A stretch of DNA of 64,000 bases. Origin: Balanoglossus misakiensis. Taxonomy: Eukaryota > Hemichordata. The notes under the pieces are model-generated. The model had not been told where the DNA came from, did no database searches, and saw only the letters and a program-made list of their open reading frames with translations. The stretch lies in NCBI GenBank assembly GCA_040954595.2, contig CM082581.2:13144001-13208000 (forward strand), read 5' to 3'. Positions 1 through 11,616 of this stretch are shown in pieces; within the stretch, counting starts at the first letter, position 1; every line of letters starts with the position of its first letter. The translations under genes and the position numbers were made by a program.

Positions 1-930
1 TGTTTTAATTCAGGAAGTAGTTCATAACAAAAATGAGTTATGTTGTCGGTGCGCAACTGAGTGTTTTTTCGTGCCTATCTGTTTTCAAAATTGGGACTTC
101 CCCGTGCTAAACGGCTTTCGCAGTTTGTTTTATACATATATCCATTAAGTATACATTGAAGAAACTGTCTTATTGTGTGTCCATGTTTTGACAAGATTTC
201 GATCGGTTTTGTCTAAAATAACAGAGACTGTCGACGTGTTGGGGAAAGGCCAAGGACGTGTCAGGGTTATTTTTTTTCTCAGACGTCACAAAAACATTTT
301 ACCGATTCGTAGCAAGCCCCGTTTTTATGCTCTCATGTCATATTTATATGGCTAGTTCATGTTTGTGCCAATGTCATTTCGTCCACAGTTCTAGTAAAAC
401 GGGACATTATTTCGTTTGAAATCTACATCGTGTGTTGATTGCACTTGGGTAAAAAATAGTGAAATACATTATTATGAGATGAAAGATTATAATCAAATTC
501 ATTTCATTTCCCATTCTCTCATGATACTGTCAGCTTGATAGAATACATTTATGATTGGCCTTTCAAATCTCCAAAAACAGAATTACAATTTTATAATTCA
601 TATAGATAACAACTTAAATAGCACTCTCTAGATGTCTTGGTTACCTGGAAACCTTGTCATGCTGTTTAATTTAAAAACAACAACAGGGAATTGGTTGACT
701 TGTGATAATTGCTTTACAATATTTGAATTAGTAATCTGATGCATTTCTGAGAATTCACATGGCTGTAGAGGTGATGGCGCCGGGAATGCAACCATCTGCT
801 GTACTTAATCATGCCAGCTACCAAATATGCCTTTCCAGCAAATATTGACGTTTTATAGTTAGTCACTCACCAAGATCTGTAGTTCTTGAAATGTGATAAT
901 GATATATTTGTTTCCCTTTTTTTTCTACAG
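1..930 (+). other. Upstream intron or 5' region of the beta-TrCP gene
   Basis: No coding exon could be recognised here. The stretch ends in a good polypyrimidine tract and acceptor (ttttctacag) at 921-930, directly in front of the first recognisable beta-TrCP exon, so at least its 3' part is intron. The N-terminal exons and the start codon of the gene must lie left of the window, or in a short exon here that cannot be told from intron. Base composition is AT-rich, like the other introns. Confidence 0.6.
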
Positions 931-3900
931 ACAACAACCACTCCCATAAAGCTAATCAAAAGCAACAAAGAGCCTTCGCCGAACTTTCAAAATGAAAAGG
1001 AAATGTGTGTTAAGTATTTTGACCAGTGGAAGGAAAATGAACAAATTGAATTTGTAGAACAATTAATATCACACATGTGCCACTATCAGCATGGACATAT
1101 CAATTCTTTCTTGAAACCAATGCTTCAGAGGGACTTTATAACAGCATTACCAAGTAAGTTTTTATTGTCTGTTTGACAGTATCACCAGAACCACAAATAG
1201 TCATAATTAATGTAAAAAGGCCTTTGTCGTCTGTCAACGGTCAAAGGGTCAAGGAAAACTGTATCATAAATTCAAATTGCATTACACATAGAATTTATGA
1301 AGTGGCTTCAAACATGCCCTGTCTATCTAAGTCCAAGAAAGACGGCTGTCACTGACAAGAACCGGAAGGGTCTGTGTTCCCTTTGTCCGAGAAAAGTCAT
1401 TTCCTGCAACTGAACACAGTGGGGCTCTCTGAAACTGTGATAAGGCATCATACAAAACCATTCTGGGTCATGGTTGGATCATATGACCATTGAATAAAAG
1501 CCTTTCTTTATGATTTGAGAGTGTTACGATAATAATGGTCGTGAGATAATGAATGTAGGATGTTTCCTGTACAGTGGATTGCATTGTGATTGGAATAACT
1601 ATGTCTGGAGTGCTTTGTATTGTCCTTGTAGAAGACTTGCTCTTCACCTTGTGAATAATAGTACTTGTCTCTTGAGGATTGTACGCTCCACTATTCTTCC
1701 GGATAGGAAGACCCGGTAATGTCCATGAAAACAAGGATAATTCCATCCCTGTAGTGCCTAACTGTGAAGTCAACAAGGAAATCCTTGTCCCTATTCAATT
1801 CCTCAAGGCTTCGTCTACGTGTACTCTGAGTCATATGAATTTTCAATGAGTAATTGTTGTGCCACAGATAAACACGAATTGAAAACACATAATGTGTTCC
1901 TAGGCCTTCCAGTTTGAAGCCCAGAAGAAACAATACTGCTCAATTTCACATTTTGTTTATTTGCAAATTCCAATTTCACATTGTTGACATTTTTCTTCAG
2001 CACTTATTTCCTATTTGAACTATATGACATGGTTGTGTCTTTCATCTTCCAACAGAAAAGGGTCTCGACCACGTAGCGGAAAACATCTTGTCGTACTTGG
2101 ATGCCAAGTCTCTGTGTGCAGCTGAACTAGTTTGCAAAGAGTGGTACAGAGTCATCCAGGATGGAATGCTCTGGAAGAAATTGATTGAGAGGATGGTGAT
2201 CACAGACTTATTATGGAAAGGCCTTTCGGAAAGGAGAGGCTGGTGAGTTGATATTTCCACGATTGGATTCAATGGAATTCAATTCTATGGTCTTGTCACT
2301 TGCAGAACAAAATACTCTGTACTGTGTTTCATAAAATGTTGTGGAAGATCTCTTTAAAGCTCATACAATACCCATCACATATTGCAATATGTTAGATGCT
2401 ACCCCATTGTAAGAGTTGTATGTACGCGTAGACAACACCATATGGTGTAGAATATTTGGACAATTCCTGTTCATTTATTTACAACATATGCGGGGGAAAT
2501 GGTAGCTTAGACTTGCATGTACTAGGAGAAAACATAAAGTCATTGAAATACGAGATCTTTTAAACATAATCATCAAAGCTTACAAATTTGCCCTAAAGTG
2601 GTTCCTGTTTTTGTTCATGATATATACATGGTAGGTGTACTACAGGAAAAGCGTCTAGAAATTAAATTATACCATGAATATCCAAGTTAATGTCAATATC
2701 AGGATAATTTAGACTCTGTTTTCCTTCATTTCTAGGGGTCAGTACTTGTTCCGTCCAAAACCTGGAGAAATACAACCAAATAATGACTTTTTCCGTAGAC
2801 TTTATCCTAAGATTATTCAAGACATAGAGGTAAGATATCAGAATTGCATTTTTGTGAAGAAACGAAAAAATGTGAGTAAAAAATCAATGCCATATCAATG
2901 ACAGTTCAAAGGTTAAAACTTGAGCGTTGTAATTTCAGACCATTGAAACAAATTGGAAATGTGGCAGACACACCTTGCAGAGGATACACTGCAGAAGTGA
3001 AAACAGCAAAGGTGTTTATTGCCTACAATATGACGACACAAAAATTGTCAGTGGTCTCCGAGACAACACAATAAAGGTAGGTTTGAGTTTCTTTGTGTTT
3101 GTTAAATTCTCATCAGATCAGTAAAAACACCTTATTTTTTTCATGTTAGCTCTATGAATTTTAAAATGTTATCATTAGGGTGTCAAAGGCAGTGAATCGT
3201 GTTGTTTTTACATGACTTCCCTTTCAGATCTGGGATCGAAACACGCTGGAATGTGTACAGGTGTTAACAGGCCATACAGGATCAGTATTATGTTTGCAAT
3301 ATGATGAGAACGTAATAATAACAGGATCTAGTGATTCAACTGTGAGGTGAGTCATGTGTACAGTGCAGTTTCTGGGTTGGTTGAAACTGCAAGGCTAAAA
3401 AAAATCCCTGACTTCTAATTTTATGGCCTGGGCTTACTGTCTGTGCTCAGCAGGCACAATGGCACAGTATCTTTCTCATGATCACCCGCAGTTGCAATCC
3501 ATAATTCATGGCTCTGTCAGTTGAAATTCTAATCACGAGCAACAAGACGTGGCTTTCCCCTGGTCGCCTTTTGGCTTTTTGTCCATTAGCTGGTATTAGT
3601 CATGTAGGAATTACCTGTAATCGCGGAAAGCCGCGGCTACTCCGGCTAATCGGACGCTGACTCCATAAAAAATGAACCAGATTTTCTCAAGATACATGAA
3701 TAAAGCGCTCTCTGTTGTAAATTCATCCTAGATTTGTTCATGTGAAACTGTATAGTCGCATTTTGCTTATGAAGTTGTCTCACAGCAAAATATTAACACT
3801 CATTAATTAACTGATGTTGTCTATGTCATTCCCTTGTGACAGAGTATGGAATGTACACACAGCTGACATGGTGAACACTCTCATACATCACTGTGAAGCC

Positions 3901-6265
3901 GTTCTTCATCTTCGATTCAACGATGGCATGATGGTCACATGTTCAAAGGTAGATCGCCCTTTTGTTACGTACTTTTATATTGTCGTCATCTGTGTGTGTG
4001 TGTGTGGGGGGGGGGGGGTGGAGTAGCTTTGAGTGCAAAATAAGTAACTTGGCTGGAAAGATTCATGAACATGCCTTGACTAAAATCAATGCAAGACAAC
4101 AGGTGCCTGGGTGAAAAGTTGATCTGACATCCAGGTGCTTGTGATACATGATACATTGTGAATTGAATTTCTCCACAGGCATAGATTTGTGTGTGCAACT
4201 GATCCCCATCTTCATAGTGAAAAAAAAACCCTGTACTGATTTGCAATTTGCAGGATCGTTCAATAGCAGTATGGGACATGCAATCACCGACAGACATCAA
4301 CCTCCGACGGGTACTTGTGGGTCATCGGGCAGCTGTCAATGTGGTGGACTTTGATGACAAGTATATTGTGTCAGCGTCAGGCGACAGGACCATCAAGGTA
4401 AGTCTTATGTCTGGATGGGGGGCAGGGGAGAGTGTTTCAGTCCAGGTTGAGTTTGAGTTATGAGTTGAGCTTTTAGTCATTGTCCCGAGGTAGTATGCAA
4501 ATCCTGGCTGGTGCTGATGATTGATTCAGTGTTCTGAACAAAACATGTTACATGGCAACATTTCGAAAGTCTGTTGCCATGTATTTTTGAGCACATGTGT
4601 CAATGGGTTATCGTTATCTGTGTAGTTGATTGATTGATTGATAGTCTGGAAAGTGATATGCTGCATCCATTTACTGTGAAATGTGCATGGTGAAATACAG
4701 TACTGTGTATAAATAATGCTACTTTATGACTTTAAATTTATCAGTTGTATGTTAAGTCATCAACTTCTAACGACATTACTGGTAGTTTTCACAAGTACTT
4801 CCCTTTACCTGACTTCGAAAAACAACTTCATTTCAGGTATGGAGCACTTCAACATGTGAATTTGTGCGGACCTTGAATGGCCATCGAAGGGGTATTGCTT
4901 GTTTGCAGTACAGAGACAGACTTGTTGTTAGTGGGTCATCAGACAACACAATTAGGTAAGTTGGATATCGTAGCAAGTGCATTTTAACAGGAGAATGCTA
5001 GATGCAAACAATGAACAACAAATTGAACTTGCTAAGACAGAGTTTTTGACTGACTAGAAATTCTGAGGGATTGTGTGTGTGGTTTCCTTGCAGGTTATGG
5101 GATATAGAATGTGGTGCCTGCCTTCGCGTACTGGAAGGCCATGAAGAGCTTGTTCGCTGCATTCGATTTGATAACAAGAGAATTGTCAGTGGTGCTTATG
5201 ACGGGTAAGTACTTCCTTCAGCTTCTTGTGACCGATGCAGAAGTTACCATGAATTATTGATGTCTACTGAGAATTTACAACTGTGAACTTGCGAGAAGGG
5301 TTCACTGCACTCTTCAATCAATCTGGAAGGTCAGAACCGTTTCCTAAGGACGCTTGTCTTTCTCTTTTCCTTGTCTATTCAATTCCATTGAGTAGAAAGT
5401 CAATAGAGACAGGTCACTGGTCAGGTCTTCTAGTGCTGTGGCCTCTGGTTGAATGAACTGACCTTGATATGAACTTGCCATTGTGTACCCTCATCTGTTG
5501 TACATACAATGCAAAGAACATCGTCTGGCATATATCTAATATGCTTCTTTGTCTTCAGGAAAATCAAAGTCTGGGACCTTCAGGCAGCGCTTGATCCAAG
5601 AGCGCCTGCAGGCACATTGTGCTTACGGACTTTAGTAGTAAGTATCTATGCATATGATCTAGATGTTTCTCATTCTGTTGTTCCCAAGTGTTGGTTTCAG
5701 AGTAGTTCTTGTAAGAAGAATATTTATGTATATTTAACTGTGACATATTTGGCTCAAAAAGTTTCTACTTGGATGACCCAAGTGTCTTGTTTTGTAAGGC
5801 TTTCCAGACAATGAGCATTGTTCCTCATTCACAGTGTGTGTTCATGCACATCAATTGTGAATTGAGCTAATTTTATCATGACCTGGGGTGTATTCAACCA
5901 TCATTAGAACTGAAGAGTTCAGTCGCTTGTCAAATGGGTCTATTGTTAAAACACAAGAATTCATAAGTTACAAAGCGGATGTATGGAGAAGTTTATAAGT
6001 GTGTTTTTTGACTGTGTACTGTCATCCATGTCTCTTGTTTGTCATTCCATGCGCCTTGTACTGTTACAATTTTATTTTGCTTGTGTCTTCTTTTCTACTG
6101 CAGGAGCATTCAGGAAGGGTTTTCCGGCTTCAATTTGATGAGTTCCAGATCGTCAGCAGTTCCCACGACGACACCATCCTCATCTGGGACTTTCTGAATG
6201 CCCCACAACTCGAAGGAGGTACTTCACGTTCACCTTCCCGTACTTACACTTACGTTTCAAAATGA
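931..6265 (+). CDS. BTRC: Beta-TrCP F-box/WD-repeat protein (BTRC/FBXW11), 5'-partial, 11 exons
   Basis: Substrate-recognition subunit of the SCF(beta-TrCP) E3 ubiquitin ligase, which binds phosphodegrons such as DSGxxS of beta-catenin and I-kappa-B. Exons: 931-1153, 2056-2242, 2736-2829, 2939-3076, 3228-3346, 3843-3948, 4254-4397, 4837-4955, 5094-5204, 5559-5637, 6104-6265. They join in phase to 493 residues plus stop. In order they give the dimerisation D domain (motif MCVKYFDQW), an F-box ([18 protein letters not shown], ending LWKKLIERM) and seven WD40 repeats (for example [27 protein letters not shown]). The last exon ends [11 protein letters not shown], very like the vertebrate C-terminus. 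Identity to human BTRC and FBXW11 is so high that the family is certain. In an invertebrate this is probably the single pro-orthologue of both, so the symbol is shorthand for the pair. The start codon is not in the window. Confidence 0.97.
3991..4018. repeat. (TG)n/(G)n microsatellite in a beta-TrCP intron
   Basis: A run of TG dinucleotides (3991-4006) passes directly into a homopolymer of about 14 G. It lies between the exons ending at 3948 and starting at 4254. It is probably length-polymorphic, and the G run is a likely place for assembly error. Confidence 0.9.
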
Positions 6266-8692
6266 CAGCTCAGTAATCTTCACTGAGGGATCTCCACTTT
6301 CTCTTTCGCTGCCCGTGTAGCAATACGAAAAAAAAGAGAAGTTCAGGAGGTCAAAATTAAGAACTCTTCCAGTCTTTGAGCAGGATCTTTTAATGGGAGG
6401 CAGTTTTCAGATGATACAGACCTTAGTAGATGTTTGTGAGGAAATCAGTCACCTTGATTTGTAGACGTCAACCCCATAAAAAATTGCAATCCCAGCACAT
6501 TGCCTGGAACTTGCCATTTTGTGATTTTGTGTATCTCCAAGAAATGAGAGAACGATTATTTATAATAAAAGGAGTCTTGTTGACATGAAGTGTGTTGATT
6601 TTGACATGATATATGTCGAGAATGTCACATGAGAACAGCCAATCTTGTTGTCAGAAGCAGTCCATGAGAAACATTGTCAGCAGCAGGTGTGGCATTCACC
6701 CCTGAGGTGAGATGAAAGTGGTTTGATCTCTGTTTGTACAAGATGGAAATAAAAGTTTGAATGATCAAGGTGATGTCTGTATAAAAGACATGGCCAGAAG
6801 TTTTGACATTCTGCAGGCCACTTCTGTCAGCGACTCAACTAATTTTAGCTTCAGATTTCTTTTCATGGCAGAAACAAATATCTATCAGAACCCTTTATAT
6901 TAAGGCATGTGAAATCACACTTCATCAGGACAAGCTCTTAATGTAAAAAAAGATGAAATGATTACATAAGCTTTGTAACAAACCATTTGAATTTAATCAA
7001 AAGGGAAGATGGAGTACTAAGCCTGATTGGACATAACATGTAGCAATTCATAGGATGGGGACATTTAATGCAAACTGCTCAATACTTAAAAACAAACTAA
7101 TAAACTCATTAATATGAGTTTATTCATCGGTGAGGGGATTTTGTACTGTGTACATTATGACTTGGTATATTTGTGGTCTGTGAATTTCTCTTTTTTGTTC
7201 ATTTTTTTCATTTTCAAAGTGCAAAAGTACCTGTTAATCTGTTGTCGCTCAGTTACCAAGTTTTTTTTAACTGTTTCAGTGCAACCTGTGTGGCTTGGCA
7301 TAAAACCATTGACCCCCGTGTTTTCCCGTCTAGTGAATGGTGATTTGTGTTGATTTTCTCCTTGGAATTAACCATTAACCTGAATAATCTATGCTTTGTG
7401 TCATATTCTGCCATGGAGATCAAAACTTTAAACCAAAATCTCAGATTTGGGGGTCTGCTGTATTTGCAGCTGTGAAATAGTTTGGTCAAAAAGTGCCTCA
7501 GTTTCGATTTTTGTTTTATCCCACTGACAGACTGCAGTGCCGGCCTTGTCTGACGAGAAAAGCTGATAGTTGTTTTTTCTCTTCTAGGTAAAGGGAGGCA
7601 GACAGAAAATCAGGTACTTTGATTGTCTGTGTCAGATCTGTTTTTTTTTTGTGGGTCTTTGATTCTGAGTGCAATTTTTTTAAAACACGAAACACAGTTG
7701 AGAAACAATCTTTTGGGTGTTGTACAGTCCACAAATGTCTGAATGTGTAGTTGTACTTGTAAATGTCACTGTCTACCGATAGTGGCTGCTGAATATCTGG
7801 GGATGTTTTCGAGAAATTTGAAGCTGCACAGCTGTTTTTGTCTTGTCATTTCTTCAAACTAAACACACCACATTAGAAAGACATTGAGGTAGAGATAAAA
7901 AAGTAATAAAAGCATGTAAAAAAATTTCTACTGCTGAATAAACATAAGAAATTGGCCACAGGTATGGGTAGATTTTTTCTATCACTCAAGATGGTCATTT
8001 ACATTTTTTTCATTAAATTTAACTCTGTGGCCTATTTCTTACAATTATTTGTCAGTTTCTGTAAATCCTTCGTAAATTGGTGTTTTGTCTACTGTTTTTC
8101 ATTTCACTGTTCGACTTTTTTTCTTACATTCATAATTTCACGTACGGTAGCATTTTCCACCCTTGCTAAAGTCATCAGCCAAGATGTGTGCTGAGGGGGG
8201 ATAAACTTAAATACCAATTGAAAGCTTCAATCACAGAATGATATGTGAACTGTACAACACTCAGTAACAGAATAAAAAGGAAAATAACAAATAAAACAAA
8301 AAAAAGATACATGTCATCATAGTTGTGAATGCACATCAGAGAATTTCATCATGGTGTGTCTAAGATTTTTCATTTTATTGCTTTTGTGATAATATTATAT
8401 GCCAGGGTTCCGACAACATGGAACCATATAGAAGAAAGCTTGAGAGACAATTTGTCTGCTTAATTGTTCTTTTCTTGATAAAGGGAGGTGGTCCTCTCAG
8501 ACCAGTGTATTTGTCATTGGAAACTGTCACTACGAAAATTGTATCAGTATTCTGACATTGATACTTTACTTTGTATTTTCAAAATAAAACATGTTTTATA
8601 TTCTTCAAGCTATGTGATCTTTTACTATGTGGTTTTGAAAAAAAATCTTGGCATGTTGATTTTCAATTTCTTTGAATATTAAATGACTCCCA

Positions 8693-8722
8693 GCATAGAC
8701 CCTGGAGCTCTAGGATCTATGC
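8693..8722 (+). other. Imperfect hairpin in the beta-TrCP 3' UTR
   Basis: GCATAGACCC (8693-8702) and GGATCTATGC (8713-8722) are complementary over ten positions with one mismatch, around a 10-nt loop containing GAGCTC. The GC content is locally higher than the surrounding UTR. The stem is too short for an ordinary miRNA precursor; an RNA-binding-protein or stability element is possible, but no function can be read from the sequence. Confidence 0.4.
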
Positions 8723-11026
8723 TTCCAGGTACCTTCCAGCTTTTGACATTCTCTCGGTTCCCCTCTTTGACTGTTGTATTTTAGAAATGTAAACATTGGG
8801 GAATACAGACGGTATTGCATATCAAATGTTCTGTTTTATGTATTTGTGGTGTAAATTAAAAGCAGCAGTGGCAATAGTATGTCAGACTTTCCTCTGTGTA
8901 TAAACATTCACCACTGAAATAATACCCATAGATTATAAATGACATGGCAGTTTTTCCTCATGGTGTCTCTGATTGTTGCTGCAACCACAAGAATTATTTT
9001 GTGTGGCAGCATGCAAATTGGGAGAGGGGTGTGCACATGTCCAGACAACTATACCAAGCGGTCAAAAGGGGGAAAAGGGTATGAACTTGACCAGTACAAG
9101 CTGATGACCAAAACTGTACATCTTTTTAAAATGCTAAGCTTACTTGCTTGTGTTCATTGATCATACCTTTTCCATAGAAATTGTGTTTTAAACCTTTTAC
9201 AACAGCAGTGGTTGACTTCCTTTGTACAAATCTGTATGGGTTGCTGTAATGCATAGCGAAAGACAGCTGTGCTGCATGCATGCATCAACACACAAAATAG
9301 GAATATTTTTATGGATACTATTGGTAATCAATAGTCACACACCCCTTGAAACTGTGGTTATTTTGTTGTTCTTTTTCATAATCCCACTGGTTGGGCCTGT
9401 TTTGAACTTTTGAATAAAAGCAGGTGATTATCTGCTGTTCTTTTTGATGTCATCCCCCAACCAAGACAAGTGGGGGGTCTGCACAACTATAAATTTTCTA
9501 AGATGCTAAGGGGTCTTTAAAATTCTGTAAGACTATTGGCTGAGAGCTTGTGAAACTGAGACTTAATTTACATTCAGACCTGCTATCTTAGTAAAAAAAA
9601 TCAAAACTCATGGAAATGAAGTGGAGTGGTTTTTTGGGGGAAAGTAACATTTCATGTAGTTTAACCAACATTATATAAGAGAGACTGGTCCAATAAAATT
9701 ATATGAAACAAAGTATACTAACCGGTATGGGGTGATGAACAGGAAGTGTAAATAAATTTTTAAATTTTGGAAAGTCATTGTTCAGTTGAGTAGTTTGTAA
9801 GCAAACCACCTAACCTGCTCATTTGTAAATACTATAGTCCAATAGAACGCTGTTTTGCCTATTTACTTAGAACACTGCACATTTCAGGAGAGATTTTCTT
9901 TGTTTTTGGGTCTTGTACCATTTGCTGTTATTTGTTGTTCAAGACTCAACACAACAGGTCTTATACAGATGACTTGGTTTCCCTGAATAGCAATTTTTGT
10001 GTATAGTCTAGTTTTTAGCATGGGAATGTCATTAGTGGAAACTTTTCCATGGTTGTGTTTTGTTTAGCTCATGTCTTTAAGTGAATCATCTGCACTTGTC
10101 CATGCCTTTCTTGAATTGCTATGAAAAAAGGGCTTTAAAAGCTTTTTCAGAAAAAAATAGTAAGAAATGCAGTACCAATGTAAAGATTTATTTATAAAAG
10201 TTATATCTCAAAGCTGCAAAGTAAAAAAATCAATGGAAAAGCTGCAAATTTTATGTGTGCAGAGAGCTTTACAAACATATTGGGCAGTCATGTACAACAA
10301 ATTGAAAGCTACAGATTGCTATAGCACTAGTATTTCCAGTTTATTTTTTGAGTCTGGACAGGATTTGTTTCTTTAATCCTTCTTTTGGTGATAGGAACTG
10401 TGTGGTGAAGGCAAAGTAACTGTCTGTGAATATTGTGGAATACTTCATTCTCACTCTGAAATTTTCATTTTCCAACTCAATTAAAATCCTAGTGGATTGT
10501 GTTTGTTTTACACGCATGTTGACAAGAAGTTGTGAAAATGATATACAAAAATTTGTTTTCAATGAGAATAAAGTATTCTGCAGTGTGGGGCTGAGAAGTG
10601 ATGTGTACATCGCCTGCACAGATTTCTGTTTGTTCAGTTTTGACTATGCTTTTCTTGTCACCAGAATGTTCATGTTTTTTTTGTCTTAAGCATAAAATGT
10701 TAACATTTGACCTCTACAAAATGTATTGCTCTTCTGACATGAAAATATTGTAAGATAATAAACTGCCAAGAATCAGTATAAATCATGTCTGTAGAAAAAT
10801 TACTTTTCTTGATTCAATCAACTTGTTGACCCCTTTTGCGTACATAGCTGGGTATTATCACCCCCAGCACTTCATACGTTTCTATGCCAAAAAGTGGTTT
10901 CTGTATGTGTGGGTCAAACCATCTGATGTGAACAATAGGGGTGAGTCAGAGTGGAATATGTGAGGGACTTTGTGTTGGTGCTTTTGTGATGGCTACTGTG
11001 TATAGCAAGTTTCTGTATCATTGTGT

Positions 11027-11032
11027 AATAAA
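11027..11032 (+). terminator. Distal poly(A) signal of the beta-TrCP gene
   Basis: AATAAA followed by a T/G-rich stretch (agttttgtcaaatattcg). It is the last plus-strand signal before the minus-strand signal of the converging KIF20B gene at 11192-11197, so the two transcripts would end within about 150 bp of each other. Confidence 0.6.
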
Positions 11033-11191
11033 AGTTTTGTCAAATATTCGATTATACCCAAGCCTAAGTTCTTTTTCCCTGTAAACATTTACCTAACCTA
11101 CTGAATTTCCCCCTTTTCTATTTACAAGTCTTGCCCTTAGAACCATGAACTTGGTCAAGATGATATGAGTTTGATACTCCAAGTTTTTTTT

Positions 11192-11197
11192 TTTATT
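11192..11197 (-). terminator. Poly(A) signal of the KIF20B gene
   Basis: TTTATT on the plus strand (AATAAA on the minus strand), 420 bp beyond the KIF20B stop codon. The interval 11198-11616 would be its 3' UTR; no other gene is visible there. Confidence 0.55.
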
Positions 11198-11616
11198 CAA
11201 ACTAGTTCAGTTCAGACTACCATAGAACAGTGAAAATTCCAGTTATTTACAAAATCATAATTGTCTGACAAAAACAACAGAAAATGGAATGGAAATAAAG
11301 GAGACAGAAGAAGATAAATAAACATAAGCAAAATATAACTAGGTCCATCACCAATACATCATGAACTCTTTCCTGCTTCCATGTTCAAGTTTTATGCATG
11401 GCAGTTTCAAAGCAATGCTGTTGATATACACCTCTACTATAAAAAAAATTCGGCACCCAACAGAAACTGTAACACCACCACATGAAACATTCACCCGTAC
11501 TATTCAGGTGAGCACAGTAATTGTATATCGTACAATGAGCATGATTGTTGAACTGAGAACACAATTTACTATTCCCTCTTAAGTTTTCTTGAGACACTTG
11601 TGTTCATGATATATCT

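Larger units (their letters stand above)
6266..11050 (+). other. Long 3' UTR of the beta-TrCP gene with several poly(A) signals
   Basis: After the stop codon at 6263-6265 no further gene is visible on either strand for almost 4.8 kb. The stretch is AT-rich, full of T runs and stop codons. Canonical AATAAA signals occur at 6748-6753, 9412-9417 and 11027-11032, suggesting alternative polyadenylation. A TGTAAATA Pumilio-type motif lies near 9825, and a short perfect palindrome of TGCA units near 9274. Vertebrate BTRC/FBXW11 mRNAs also have multi-kilobase 3' UTRs, which supports this reading. That the UTR is continuous to 11050 is inferred. Confidence 0.65.

Noticed and set aside
5999-6103. N-terminal extension of the last beta-TrCP exon as a separate start
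   Set aside because: The open frame before 6104 is intron ending in a good acceptor; the upstream exon ending at 5637 joins 6104 in phase.
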